A DNA stretch of 64,000 nucleotides from JBBWZH01 sp035544115 (GCA_963714145.1 OY970235.1:6014001-6078000); one strand, 5' to 3'. Shown: positions 26,462 to 34,373, counted from the stretch's first letter. The notes: generated by a model from the sequence alone, not told the origin. Program-made: numbers and translations.

Positions 26462-26507
26462 GCGAAGACGCCGCGTTTGGCGCGCAGCGCCGCGAACTGG
26501 AGACACA
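26459..26507 (+). repeat. Short copy of the 116 bp stop-to-start repeat
   Basis: The whole fliO-fliP gap is a deleted version of the repeat found between fliH and fliI. It starts in the fliO stop (TGAGCGAAGACGCCGCG), runs through TTTGGCGCGCAGCGCCGCGAA and ends CTGGAGACACA directly before the ATG of fliP. The GGAG in it is the only plausible fliP ribosome site, so the repeat supplies both stop and initiation signals. Confidence 0.75.
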
Positions 26508-27388
26508 ATGAGCGGCCGGCTGGCCTGGGCGCTGCTCCCGGCCGGACTGCTGCTGGGTGCGGCCCTGTTCCTGGTGCTGCCGCCCGGTCATGCCGGCGCG
26601 ACCGGCCGACCGGTGACCCGCCCGGTCATGCCGCCGGCGGCGGAGCCGGTGCTGGCCGCGGCGCCCACCCCGCCACCGCGACCGGCCGGACCGTCCGGCC
26701 CGGCCACGCCCTCGCCGACGCCGTCCGGATCGGTGTCGGTGAACGTGAACGGGATCAGCAAGCCGAGCACCTCGATCGTCATCCTGCTCGCCCTGACCGT
26801 GCTGTCGGTGGCGCCGGCGCTGCTGCTGCTGTGCACCTCCTTCACCAAGGTGTTCGTGGTGCTCAGCATCACCCGCAACGCGCTCGGGCTGACCAGCGTG
26901 CCGCCGAACCAGGTGATCGCCGGGCTGGCGCTGTTCATCAGCCTGTTCATCATGGCGCCGGTACTCACCGAGATGAACAAGCTCGGCGTGCAGCCCTACC
27001 TGAACGGGCGAGAAGACCCAGGCGCAGGCGTTCAACGACGGCATCGTCGCCGCTGCGCACGTTCATGCTCAAGCACACCCGGCCGGACGAGATCGCGCTG
27101 CTGACCAAGGTGGCCGACCAGCCGCTGCCGAAGACCCCGCACGGCGTGCCACTGACCACTCTGGTGCCGGCGTTCGTGCTGTCCGAACTGCGCGCCGCGT
27201 TCATCATCGGGTTCGTCATCTACATCCCGTTCCTGGTGATCGACATGGTGGTGTCCGCGTCGCTGATGTCGCTGGGCATGATGATGCTGCCGCCGGTCAC
27301 CGTGTCGCTGCCGTTCAAGTTGCTGCTGTTCGTTCTGGCCAACGGTTGGGGCCTGGTCGTCACCGCCCTGGTCGCCAGCTACCACTGA
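26508..27388 (+). CDS. fliP: FliP export gate protein, two frameshifts in this sequence
   Basis: FliP pentamers form most of the export channel with FliQ and FliR. The N-terminal part has a signal-like helix, a Pro-rich region and VILLALTVLSVAPALLLLCTSFTKVFVVLSI, the classical FliP membrane segment with NQVIAGLALFISLFIM. Near 27009 an extra G breaks the frame (AACGGGCGAGAAG), and near 27045 a second shift occurs. After these, TFMLKHTRPDEIALL, VLSELRAAFIIGFVIYIPFLVIDMVVSASLMSLGMMMLPP and the C-terminus follow. Corrected length is about 292 residues. All FliP hallmarks remain. Confidence 0.88.
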
Positions 27389-27408
27389 TCGGCGCGCGGG
27401 GGGATCCG

Positions 27409-27678
27409 ATGACCGACACCGCAGTCATTCACATCGGGCTGCAGGCGATGATGATCGCCGCGAAACTGGGCGCGCCGGTGCTGCTGACCGCGCTGCTGGT
27501 GGGCTTCGCCGTCTCGCTGTTCCAGTCGGTGACGCAGATCCAGGAGGTCACTCTCTCGTTCGTGCCGAAGGCGATCGCGGTCGGCATCGCGCTGCTGCTC
27601 ACCGGCAACTGGATGCTGCACGAGATGGTCTCGTTCACCACCGCGCTGTACGCCCAGATCCCGAACCTGCTCGGCTGA
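27409..27678 (+). CDS. fliQ: FliQ export gate protein
   Basis: Small export-gate subunit of 89 residues, the usual length. Two membrane helices are present: GAPVLLTALLVGFAVSLFQSVTQIQE with the family's QSVTQIQExTLSFVPK signature, and AVGIALLLTGNWMLHEMVSFT. The ATG at 27409 (GGGGG seven bases ahead) fits the family; an upstream extension in the same frame would be overlap with fliP. Three bases separate its stop from fliR. Confidence 0.93.
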   Translation: MTDTAVIHIGLQAMMIAAKLGAPVLLTALLVGFAVSLFQSVTQIQEVTLSFVPKAIAVGIALLLTGNWMLHEMVSFTTALYAQIPNLLG

Positions 27679-27681
27679 CCG

Positions 27682-28458
27682 GTGGACGGACCGTTGTCGC
27701 TGCAGATCGCGGAGCCGCAGCTGATCGCGCTGCTGCTCGCCTCGGTGCGCGCGGCGGCCTGGCTGGTGATCTGCCCGCCGTTCAGCTACCGGGCGATCCC
27801 GGGCCCGGCGAAGGCGTTGCTGTCGGTCGCCATCGCGCTGCCGATCGCCCCGCGGCTGACCGGTCAGCTACCCGCCGACACGGCGCCGGCGCTGCTGTTC
27901 AGCGCAGCCCAACAGGCGTTCGTCGGGTTCGCGCTGGGGTTCGTCACCGCCCTGCTGTTCGCCGCCGTACAGAGCGCCGGCGACCTGGTGGACCTGTTCG
28001 GCGGCTTCTCGGTCGCGTTCGCCTTCGACCCGCTGTCCCAGACCGGGAACTCGGTGTTCGGCCGGTTCTACAGGCTGCTGGCGAGCACCCTGCTGTTCGC
28101 CACCGACGGGCACCAGCTGGTGCTGCGCGGGTTCACCCAGTCATACCAGGCACTGCCGCTGGATCAGGGGCTCGCGATGAGCGAGCTGGCCCGGGTGCTG
28201 ACGACCGGGCTGGACCAGCTGTTCCTGGCCGCCGTGCAGATCGCCGGCCCGCTGATCGCGGTGCTGTTCCTGGCCGACCTCGCGCTCGGCCTGCTGACCC
28301 GGGCGGCGCCGGCGCTGAACGCGTTCTCGCTCGGTTTCCCGGCCAAGATCCTGCTCACCCTGAGCCTGGCCGGCTTCGGCCTGCTGCTGCTGCCGCAGGC
28401 GGTCAGCAGCCTGGTCGACCAGGCCGTCCGGGCGGTCGTCGGGCTGGCCGGCCAGTGA
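27682..28458 (+). CDS. fliR: FliR export gate protein
   Basis: Caps the FliP5-FliR export channel. 258 residues from a GTG, with six predicted membrane segments, for example ALLLASVRAAAWLVICPPF, LLFSAAQQAFVGFALGFVTALLFAAV, LLASTLLFATDGHQLVLRGF and ILLTLSLAGFGLLLLPQAV. Family motifs GDLVDLFGGFSVAFAFDP and LGLLTRAAPALNAFSLGFPAKI are conserved. It is followed 25 bases on by flhB, with which FliR is physically associated and sometimes fused. Confidence 0.93.
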   Translation: MDGPLSLQIAEPQLIALLLASVRAAAWLVICPPFSYRAIPGPAKALLSVAIALPIAPRLTGQLPADTAPALLFSAAQQAFVGFALGFVTALLFAAVQSAGDLVDLFGGFSVAFAFDPLSQTGNSVFGRFYRLLASTLLFATDGHQLVLRGFTQSYQALPLDQGLAMSELARVLTTGLDQLFLAAVQIAGPLIAVLFLADLALGLLTRAAPALNAFSLGFPAKILLTLSLAGFGLLLLPQAVSSLVDQAVRAVVGLAGQ

Positions 28459-28483
28459 CCGCGGTGCCCCGGCGCGGGCGGAG

Positions 28484-29587
28484 GTGGGCGCGCTGAGCGG
28501 CGAGAAGTCCGAGAAACCCACCCCGAGGAAACTGCGCGAGGCCCGCCGCGAGGGCCGGATCGCGCGCTCACCCGACCTCGGCGCCTGGGCCGGGATCCTG
28601 GTCGCCAGCCTGCTGCTGCCGCTGGCGGCCCGGCGGCTGATCTCGGCGGGCACCGACCTGCTGATCCGGGTGCGTGCCGTCATCGCCGACCCGGATCCGG
28701 CCGCCGCGCGGGCGCTGCTCCGCCATGCCGGGCTGGCCATCGTGCTGGCCGCGGCCCCGCTGGCCGGGACGCTGATGCTGGTCGGCATGGTCGCCGCGAT
28801 CGTCCAGGGTGGGCTGCACCCGGCCACCAAGATGCTCAAGCCCAAGGCCAGCCGGCTGAACCCGCTCGCCGGGTTCAAGCGCACCTTCGGCACCCAGGCG
28901 CTCTGGGAGGCGGCGAAGGTGGTGCTCAAGACCGTGGTGATCGGCCTGGTGATGTACCTGTCGGTGCGCCGGCTGATACCGCTGCTGCTGGGCGGCGGGA
29001 CACTGCCGCTGGCCGTGGTGCTCGGCGCCGTGCGGAGCGCGGCGATGACGCTGTTCCAGACCGCCGCGTACGCCGGCCTGGTGCTGGCCGCGGCGGACTA
29101 CGCGTTCATCCGGCGGAAGCTGAACAAGCAGCTGAAGATGACGAAGCAGGAGGTGAAGGACGAACACCGGCAGTCCGAAGGCGACCCGAACCTGCGCAGC
29201 GCGATCCGGTCCCGGCAGCTGGCGATGAGCCGCAGCCGGATGATGGCGAACCTGCCGCAGGCGGACGTGGTGGTGGTGAACCCGGCACACGTCGCGGTCG
29301 CGTTGCGGTACGAGCCGGGCCGGGGTGCGCCGACCGTGGTGGCCAAGGGCGCCGGCACCATCGCCGCCCGGATCCGCGAGGTGGCCACCGAGCACCGCAT
29401 CCCGCTGATCGAGGACGTGCCGCTGGCCCGCGCCCTGTTCACGGCGTGCGAGGTGGGCCAGGAGATCCCGGGCGAGCTCTACGCGGCGGTGGCCCGGGTG
29501 CTGGCATTCGTGCTGACGTTGCGGGCCCGGGGCTCGGCCGCCGGGCTGCACCGCCCGCGCGCCCTGCCGGCCGGCCAAGGTCCATAG
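28484..29587 (+). CDS. flhB: FlhB export switch protein with NPAH at the cleavage site
   Basis: FlhB switches export from rod/hook to filament substrates after self-cleavage. The GTG-started 367-residue protein has the N-terminal EKSEKPTPRKLREARREGRI signature, four membrane segments, then the cytosolic domain (KMTKQEVKDEHRQSEGDP, MMANLPQADVVVVNPAHVAVAL). The cleavage motif, normally NPTH, reads NPAH; Asn and Pro, the catalytic pair, remain. The C-terminal extension after ELYAAVARVL is longer than usual. The stop codon lies within a perfect GGTCCA-TAG-TGGACC palindrome. Confidence 0.93.
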   Translation: MGALSGEKSEKPTPRKLREARREGRIARSPDLGAWAGILVASLLLPLAARRLISAGTDLLIRVRAVIADPDPAAARALLRHAGLAIVLAAAPLAGTLMLVGMVAAIVQGGLHPATKMLKPKASRLNPLAGFKRTFGTQALWEAAKVVLKTVVIGLVMYLSVRRLIPLLLGGGTLPLAVVLGAVRSAAMTLFQTAAYAGLVLAAADYAFIRRKLNKQLKMTKQEVKDEHRQSEGDPNLRSAIRSRQLAMSRSRMMANLPQADVVVVNPAHVAVALRYEPGRGAPTVVAKGAGTIAARIREVATEHRIPLIEDVPLARALFTACEVGQEIPGELYAAVARVLAFVLTLRARGSAAGLHRPRALPAGQGP

Positions 29588-29593
29588 TGGACC
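29579..29593. repeat. Perfect palindrome GGTCCA-TAG-TGGACC at the flhB stop codon
   Basis: The two six-base arms flank the flhB TAG stop. A second near-copy (AGTCC-GAAG-TGGACT) lies at 29609-29623 over the csrA stop on the other strand. These belong to the GTCCA-N3-TGGAC family described in the findings and may also act as a small bidirectional terminator between the convergent operons. Confidence 0.6.
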
Positions 29594-29606
29594 TGCCGGG
29601 CCGGAG

Positions 29607-29942
29607 TCAGTCCGAAGTGGACTCAGCCGGCGCGGGCGTCGGGGCCGGGGCGGAGGCCGGGGCCGGGGCCGGGGCCGGGGCCGGGGCCGGGGCCGGGGCC
29701 GGGGCGGATGTCTGGGCGAGGGTGAGCAGCGTGCTGAGCGCCTGCTCGGCCAGCTCGGTGGACGAGGCGGCCTCCAGGTTGACCCGCTGCAGCTCGCGCC
29801 AGACCTCCTCGCGGTGCACCTGGATCGACCGCGGCGCCCGGATACCGAGCCGGATCACGTCCCCCCGGACATCCAGCACGGTGACGACCACGTCGTCACC
29901 GATACACACGCTCTCGCCGGCCCGCCGACTCAGGACCAGCAT
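29607..29942 (-). CDS. csrA: CsrA, post-transcriptional regulator with an Ala-Pro tail
   Basis: CsrA binds ANGGA motifs in mRNA leaders and blocks translation; in flagellated Gram-positives its main target is flagellin mRNA and FliW is its antagonist. Residues 1-60 are a normal CsrA (MLVLSRRAGESVCIGDDV, VTVLDVRGDVIRLGIRAP, VHREEVWRELQR). The remaining 50 residues are unusual, a helix followed by (Ala-Pro)n encoded by a GGCCCC repeat. The gene starts directly after fliW, with no spacer, and ends the flgN-flgK-flgL-fliW-csrA operon. Confidence 0.93.
   Translation of the reverse strand: MLVLSRRAGESVCIGDDVVVTVLDVRGDVIRLGIRAPRSIQVHREEVWRELQRVNLEAASSTELAEQALSTLLTLAQTSAPAPAPAPAPAPAPAPASAPAPTPAPAESTSD
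29641..29706 (+). repeat. GGGGCC hexanucleotide tract inside csrA
   Basis: On the plus strand, seven perfect GGGGCC units (29659-29700) are flanked by imperfect GGGGCC/GGGGCG/GAGGCC units. The csrA strand reads GGCCCC, encoding alternating Ala and Pro. Units of six bases change length without shifting frame, and the G-runs could form quadruplex structures on the non-coding strand. Confidence 0.9.
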
Positions 29943-30353
29943 TCAGACCGCCACCAATGGCGCGCGCAATGGGAACTCCTCGTGCAGCAGGACCTGGGCG
30001 GCCCGACGGCTGACCCGGTCTACCACGATCGGCGCCAGCAGGTTCACCGTCGCCTCCGCGGCAGAGGTTCCCGCGCTGACCACCAGCAGCACCACCAGCC
30101 GGTCGGCGGCGTGCACGTCCAGCAGGTCGAGCGTGTCGTCGTCGATCTCGGGTGCGTAGTCGGGGAAGAACGGTATCGGCGCGATCACCAGGAACCGCAC
30201 CGACGGGTCGTCCAGCGACCGCAGCACGTACAGCAGCCCGTCGTCGGCCACCCTGGTCAGCACGTACCGGAAGTGCTCCGGGAAGCCCGGAACCGGCCGG
30301 ACGAACTGGATGATCGGCAGATCGTCGGTCTCAGTACTCATCACGGCCGGCAT
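29943..30353 (-). CDS. fliW: FliW, CsrA antagonist and flagellar assembly factor
   Basis: FliW binds CsrA, or flagellin when flagellin accumulates, and so couples flagellin synthesis to secretion. The product has the family pattern: IIQFVRPVPGFPEHFRYVLTRV, LRSLDDPSVRFLVIAPIPFFPDYAPEI, then VVSAGTSAAEATVNLLAPIVVDRVSRRAAQVLL. 136 residues from the first ATG; an ATG four codons in (MSTETDD) is an alternative. It starts four bases after the flgL stop and ends flush with the csrA start, as in many Gram-positive flagellar clusters. Confidence 0.9.
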   Translation of the reverse strand: MPAVMSTETDDLPIIQFVRPVPGFPEHFRYVLTRVADDGLLYVLRSLDDPSVRFLVIAPIPFFPDYAPEIDDDTLDLLDVHAADRLVVLLVVSAGTSAAEATVNLLAPIVVDRVSRRAAQVLLHEEFPLRAPLVAV

Positions 30354-30357
30354 CGGG

Positions 30358-31248
30358 CTAGCGCAGGAAGTCTTGCAGCGACGGCTGGATCACCCTCGCG
30401 GCGGCGCCCAGTGCCACCTGGTACGCCACCTGCTGCAACTGCAACTCCATGATGGCCTTCGGCAGGTCGACATCCTCCACATCGGACAGACTCGCCCGCA
30501 GTTGGTCGGTGCGCTCGGTGCCCGCCTGGCCTAGTTGCACGAGCTGATTGTACCGAGCGCCGACGTCGGACAGCTGCGATTGCAGCAGCTTCGACGCCGT
30601 GTCGATCAGGTCCAGGTCGTTGCCCAGCGCGGCCGGGTTGGTCCGCAGGTCGGTGGAGACCTGGGCCAGCACGGCGAACAGCTGCGTCGGGCCGGTGCCG
30701 TAGGTGCTCGCCGCGGGCGAGTCCACCCGCACCTTGATGCCCGCACCGGCGCTGCGCAGCACCTGCCCGGTATCGCCGGCATAGTTGCCGTTCTGGTCGA
30801 ACGCGGTGCTGCCGGTGGTGGTACCGCCGAACACCGGCCGGTCCAGGTACTTCGTGTTCGCCAGGCCGATCAACGACTCCCGCAGCCGGTCCACCTCCCC
30901 GGCCAGCGCCTCGCGTGCGGCCTGGTCGGACGAGCCAGTGGACCGCCCGGTCAGCGCCTGCTCGCGGGCCCGGTGCACCAGCTCCATGGACGCGGTCAGC
31001 GCGCTGTCCACGGTGTTCAACCAACCCTTGCCGTCGTCAGTGTTGCGGCTGTACTGCTGCAACTGGCGCAGGTCGCCGCGGATCTGCATGGCGACGATCG
31101 TGCCGGTCGGTGAGTCGGACGGTCGGGAAATCATCCGGCCGCTGGACAACTGCTCCTGCAGCGCGCCGAGCCGGTTCAGATTGGCCTGCAGTCCGCGCAT
31201 CGTGGCGTCCGCCAACGAGCGCTCGGTGACCCGCATCGAGGTGAGCAT
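30358..31248 (-). CDS. flgL: Hook-filament junction protein FlgL (HAP3)
   Basis: Second junction protein between hook and filament. I start at the ATG at 31248, six bases after GGAG, giving MLTSMRVTERS; a TTG 12 bases upstream is less likely. The flagellin-like N-terminus (RGLQANLNRLGALQEQLSSGRMISRPSDSP), coiled-coil segments and C-terminal helix (LPKAIMELQLQQVAYQVALGAAARVIQPSLQDFLR) are intact. About 296 residues. Downstream of flgK in the flgN operon, and probably a type III export substrate. Confidence 0.93.
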   Translation of the reverse strand: MLTSMRVTERSLADATMRGLQANLNRLGALQEQLSSGRMISRPSDSPTGTIVAMQIRGDLRQLQQYSRNTDDGKGWLNTVDSALTASMELVHRAREQALTGRSTGSSDQAAREALAGEVDRLRESLIGLANTKYLDRPVFGGTTTGSTAFDQNGNYAGDTGQVLRSAGAGIKVRVDSPAASTYGTGPTQLFAVLAQVSTDLRTNPAALGNDLDLIDTASKLLQSQLSDVGARYNQLVQLGQAGTERTDQLRASLSDVEDVDLPKAIMELQLQQVAYQVALGAAARVIQPSLQDFLR

Positions 31249-31279
31249 CAGTGTCTCCAATTGACCGGCGGTAGCCGGC

Positions 31280-32653
31280 TCAGATCATGTTGATCAGGGT
31301 ACCCAGCATGCTGTCCACTGTGGACACGACCCGGGCGGCCGCTTCGTACCCGCGCTGGTACATGAGCATGTTCGTCATCTCCTCGTCCAGGCTGACCCCG
31401 GACACCGCGGCCACCCCGGCGGCGGCGGTCTCGCTCAGCGAGGCCTGGACGGCGGCCCGCTGGTTCACGCTGGCCGTGATGACCCCGAGGTTGGCCACCA
31501 GCTGGCGGTACGTCAGGTCGGCGCCGCCGGGCAGGCTGACCAGCCCGGCCATCGCGTCGGCGTTGCCACCGTCCCGGCTGGCGCCGGGCGTGCTGGCCGC
31601 GGCAACCAGAGCCGGATCGGTGATGGCGACCCGGATGGCGCCCGCCGTGCTGCCGGTGAAGAACGGCCCGCCGGCGGTGCCGGACAGGTCGTAGCCGGCG
31701 CCGTGCTGGGTGTTCACGCTGTTCGCCAGCGTCGCGGCGATCTGGTCCAGCTGGGCGGAGTAGTACGGCACGGTCGTGGTGAGCGACTGCAGCACCGAAC
31801 TGACCTGCCCGGACGGGAGGATGGCCGGCGTACCGGTGTCCTGCCACTGCAGGCCCACCGGCGAGCTCGCCTGGTTGTCCAGCGCCCGCGCGCCGGTGAC
31901 GGTCAGGTTGCGCACGGTCTGCCCGCTGACCAGGGCCGCGCCGCCGAGCAGCACATCCACCGCGCCGTTGTCCTGGCGCAGCGCCCGGGCACCGGTCAGG
32001 TCGGCCAGGTGCAGTACCAGTTGGTCGCGCTGGTCGGCCAGCTCGTTGGCGGACACGCCGGCACCGCTCGCCCGCACCACCGCCTGGTTCAGGTGCGCGA
32101 TCTGGGCCCCGGTGGCGTTGACGTCGGCGGTCAGCGCCTCCAGCTGGTCCCGGGTGGCGGTGAACAGCGTGTCCAGCCCGTTGTGCCGGCTGTTGAGGCT
32201 GTTGGCGGTCGTCGTCGCCTGCCGCAGCAGCGCGTTGCGGGTGGCCAGATCGCCCGGGTTGTTGCCGACGTCCTCCCAGGCGCCCCACATGTCGGCCAGC
32301 TGCGCCTGCAGGCCCTGGTCGCCCGGTTCGCTGACCAGCTGTTCGAGCTGGCCGTACAGCTGGTGCTCGTTGTTCAGGTACCCGGACGCCGCCCGCTCGG
32401 AGTGGTTGCGGGCGTCCAGGAAGGCGTCCCGCAGCCGGCTGATGTCGGCGACCATCACCCCGTCGCCGGGGCCGCGGTAGGCGGACCAGAGGGCCGGCAC
32501 GGCGGTGCCGCCGAGCGACACCAGGTCGGCCCGCTGCCGGCTGTAGCCCGGGGTGTTGGCGTTCGCGATGTTCTGCGCGGCCACGTCCAGGGCACGGCGG
32601 TTCGCGGTCAGCGCGGTCAGCGCGGTGGATAGTCCGGAGAAGTTGCTGGCCAT
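31280..32653 (-). CDS. flgK: Hook-filament junction protein FlgK (HAP1)
   Basis: First junction protein on the hook tip. 457 residues. The N-terminal motif is LTANRRALDVAAQNIANANTPGYSRQRADL (bb-rod domain), followed by a long flagellin-like helical region and a variable domain. The C-terminus reads GVSLDEEMTNMLMYQRGYEAAARVVSTVDSMLGTLINMI. The ATG abuts the flgN stop. A perfect TGTCCA-CTG-TGGACA palindrome lies in the coding region for STVDS near the end (31312-31326) and uses the rare ACA codon. Confidence 0.95.
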   Translation of the reverse strand: MASNFSGLSTALTALTANRRALDVAAQNIANANTPGYSRQRADLVSLGGTAVPALWSAYRGPGDGVMVADISRLRDAFLDARNHSERAASGYLNNEHQLYGQLEQLVSEPGDQGLQAQLADMWGAWEDVGNNPGDLATRNALLRQATTTANSLNSRHNGLDTLFTATRDQLEALTADVNATGAQIAHLNQAVVRASGAGVSANELADQRDQLVLHLADLTGARALRQDNGAVDVLLGGAALVSGQTVRNLTVTGARALDNQASSPVGLQWQDTGTPAILPSGQVSSVLQSLTTTVPYYSAQLDQIAATLANSVNTQHGAGYDLSGTAGGPFFTGSTAGAIRVAITDPALVAAASTPGASRDGGNADAMAGLVSLPGGADLTYRQLVANLGVITASVNQRAAVQASLSETAAAGVAAVSGVSLDEEMTNMLMYQRGYEAAARVVSTVDSMLGTLINMI

Positions 32654-33136
32654 TTACATCGCCTCATCCAGGAGCCGGACCGACGGCGCGTCGGCGGTGG
32701 TACCGCCGTCCCGCCCGTAGGTCTCCAGCGAACCGGTAACAGTGAGCATGGCCTCGCGCGCGGTGCGCTGGCCGGTGGTGAGCAGGTCGCGGTTGGCCTC
32801 GGCGAGCGCGGTGATCTCCGCGGTAAGCGCCAGGAACGCCCGGCGATGCTCGCGGAGCAGGTCCGACCAGGGCGAGCCGGCCGAGTCGGCGAGCTGGGTC
32901 AGGCTGGGGTTCGGTGGCAGCCCGAGGCCGGGGGCCACCGCGGCCACCTCGGTCGCCCGCAGCAGTTCGGTCTGCCGGATCCGATCGAGCACGATCTCGA
33001 CCTCGCGGGTGGCGTGGCCCAGCCAGCGGGTTCGGCCAGCGGCCAGCACCAACTGCTCCTCCTCGAGCTTGAACAGGAGCAACTCCAGGCTCTCCCGTTC
33101 CCGCCAGAGGATGTTGGCCACCTCCGCCAGTCCCAT
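32654..33136 (-). CDS. flgN: FlgN-type export chaperone
   Basis: Chaperone for FlgK and FlgL before secretion. I start at the ATG giving MGLAEVANILWRERESLELLLFKLEEEQLVL, with GGAGGGA just ahead; a GTG four codons upstream is an alternative. The product of about 160 residues is almost entirely helical, with FlgN-like spacing of Leu/Glu heptads (LDRIRQTELLRATEV, LREHRRAFLALTAEITALAEANRDLL). First gene of the flgN-flgK-flgL-fliW-csrA operon, 58 bases downstream of a CTCA-N16-GCCGAT promoter. Confidence 0.85.
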   Translation of the reverse strand: MGLAEVANILWRERESLELLLFKLEEEQLVLAAGRTRWLGHATREVEIVLDRIRQTELLRATEVAAVAPGLGLPPNPSLTQLADSAGSPWSDLLREHRRAFLALTAEITALAEANRDLLTTGQRTAREAMLTVTGSLETYGRDGGTTADAPSVRLLDEAM

Positions 33137-33143
33137 CGGTCCC

Positions 33144-33168
33144 TCCACTGTGGTCAGTCCAATGTGGT
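33144..33168. repeat. Two direct repeats at the flgN start
   Basis: TCCACTGTGGT (33144-33154) and TCCAATGTGGT (33158-33168) are 14 bases apart, so the minus strand reads ACTGACCACA twice with a four-base gap. They overlap the ribosome-site side of flgN and are near-matches to the TCCA-N3-TGGA palindrome that recurs across this half of the cluster. Confidence 0.6.
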
Positions 33169-33205
33169 CAGTTCGGTCGTAGGCACACCGCCCGATGCTT
33201 CATGG

Positions 33206-33231
33206 ATCGGCATCGGCCCGCCGTGGCTGAG
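33206..33231 (-). promoter_or_regulatory. FliA-type promoter of the flgN operon
   Basis: On the minus strand CTCA (33231-33228), 16 bases, GCCGATCC (from 33211). A second overlapping GCCGAT lies six bases upstream, but only the downstream copy has the 16-base spacing. About 58-70 bases before the flgN start. Confidence 0.75.
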
Positions 33232-33257
33232 GACTTCGACACGCCGGGACCCGGATC

Positions 33258-33275
33258 TCGCAACTGATTAGCAAT
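33258..33275. promoter_or_regulatory. Direct repeat GCAACTG-N4-GCAATCT upstream of the sigma factor gene
   Basis: Two GCAA-led heptamers separated by four bases (ATTA) lie about 105 bases upstream of the sigma factor GTG, in the divergent spacer. The layout resembles the TcrA box I recall for Actinoplanes missouriensis (GCA(A/C)CCG, four bases, GCA(A/C)CCG), with one mismatch in the first half and two in the second. A TcrA-like regulator is encoded at 50.4 kb. Weak but suggestive. Confidence 0.35.
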
Positions 33276-33378
33276 CTCCGGGCTCCGGTTCGCGCACCCG
33301 TCCCAGCCGAGGCTCCCTATTGCCCAACCGGTTCCGCCGCCGGAAACCAGGCAGCCGACCACAGGAAGGTGCCCCTCT

Positions 33379-34242
33379 GTGACGACCACCACGGCCGCCG
33401 GAACCACCCCCCGAACCCTCGACACCCTGATCCGCGAGCACCTGCCGCTGGTCGGACACCACGTCCGTGAGTTGCTCAACCGGGTTCCGGCGCACGTGAA
33501 CCGGGACGACCTCGTCTCCGCCGGCATGATCGCGCTGGTCACCGCGGCCCGGTCCTACGACCCGACCCGCGGGATCCCGTTCGGACGGTTCGCCTCGGCC
33601 CGGATCAAGGGCGGGTTGCTGGACGAGCTGCGCGGCCTGGACTGGGCCAGCCGCTCGGTGCGCACCCGGGCCCGCCGGCTGGACAACGTGCAGCAGGAAC
33701 TGACCGCAGCGCTCGGCCGCACCCCGACCAGCAGCGAGCTGGCGCAGGCGCTGGGCGTCTCGGTGGACGAGATCGACGCGGTCGAGGAGGACGTGCAGCG
33801 CGCCGTCGTGCTGAGCCTGCAGGGGTTCGCCGCCGGCACCGCGGAGGACGCGGTGGCCGAGCAGGGCCCCGGCCCGGAGGAACTGCTGCTGCACCGGGAG
33901 CGCCTCGGCTACCTGACCGACGCGATCGCCGCACTGCCCGACCGGCTCCGGCTGGTGGTGACCGGCTACTACCTGCGGGAGCGCCCGATGGCTGAGCTGG
34001 CCGTGGAACTGGGCGTGTCCGAGTCGCGCATCTCGCAGCTCGGCGCCGAGGCGCTGACCCTGCTGCGGGACGGCATGAACGCGCAGCTCGATCCCGAACT
34101 GGTCGGCAGCCAGCGCCGGCCGGACGGCTGCATCGCGCGCCGCCGGCAGGCCTACTACACCGAAATCGCCACCCGGGGCGATCTACGCACCCGGCTGGAG
34201 GCCAGCGACCAGCATGGCCTCCCGGTGGCCAGGACGGCCTAG
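33379..34242 (+). CDS. fliA: FliA/WhiG-family sigma factor (sigma-28 type)
   Basis: RNA polymerase sigma factor expected to read the CTCA-N16-GCCGAT promoters of this cluster. GTG start with GGAAGG about nine bases ahead; 287 residues. Region 2 includes the core-binding stretch DDLVSAGMIALVTAARSYDP and the -10 recognition segment IPFGRFASARIKGGLLDELRGLDWASRSVR, which is diagnostic of FliA. Region 3 follows (TSSELAQALGVSVDEIDAVEED), then region 4 with its helix-turn-helix (RPMAELAVELGVSESRISQLGAEALTLLR). The C-terminal tail is about 50 residues longer than usual. No anti-sigma FlgM gene is in view. Confidence 0.92.
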   Translation: MTTTTAAGTTPRTLDTLIREHLPLVGHHVRELLNRVPAHVNRDDLVSAGMIALVTAARSYDPTRGIPFGRFASARIKGGLLDELRGLDWASRSVRTRARRLDNVQQELTAALGRTPTSSELAQALGVSVDEIDAVEEDVQRAVVLSLQGFAAGTAEDAVAEQGPGPEELLLHRERLGYLTDAIAALPDRLRLVVTGYYLRERPMAELAVELGVSESRISQLGAEALTLLRDGMNAQLDPELVGSQRRPDGCIARRRQAYYTEIATRGDLRTRLEASDQHGLPVARTA

Positions 34243-34284
34243 CCGGCAGAACCAGCCGGCGGCACGGACGGCCCCGCAGTTTCG

Positions 34285-34310
34285 CTCAGCTTCCCCGCCA
34301 GTCAACCGAC
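34285..34310 (+). promoter_or_regulatory. FliA-type promoter of the flagellin gene
   Basis: CTCA (34285-34288), 16 bases, then ACCGACTG (from 34305), which differs from GCCGAT at the first and last positions. Transcription would start about 55-60 bases before the flagellin ATG, so the leader would contain the CsrA-type hairpin. Confidence 0.6.
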
Positions 34311-34321
34311 TGTAGGGGTAA

Positions 34322-34341
34322 CCGGACCACGGAAGGTCCGG
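34322..34341 (+). promoter_or_regulatory. Predicted CsrA-binding hairpin in the flagellin leader
   Basis: CCGGACC (34322-34328) pairs perfectly with GGTCCGG (34335-34341). The six-base loop is ACGGAA, which contains the CsrA recognition motif ANGGA in the position CsrA prefers. A second ANGGA (AAGGA, 34359-34363) is part of the ribosome site. The layout mirrors the two-site control of flagellin (hag) mRNA by CsrA in Bacillus. Confidence 0.7.
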
Positions 34342-34358
34342 GGACCGGACCCGATTTC

Positions 34359-34365
34359 AAGGAGG
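34359..34365 (+). promoter_or_regulatory. Strong ribosome-binding site of flagellin (AAGGAGG)
   Basis: AAGGAGG with eight bases to the ATG is the closest match to the consensus in this window, in an unusually A/T-rich setting (GATTTC before, AAATTACC after), as expected for a very highly translated gene. It overlaps the second ANGGA motif, so CsrA bound here would block ribosomes directly. Confidence 0.8.
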
Positions 34366-34373
34366 AAATTACC

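Noticed and set aside
29641..29706. The GGGGCC tract as a non-coding satellite
   Set aside because: It is wholly inside the csrA frame, upstream of its stop, and encodes Ala-Pro repeats.
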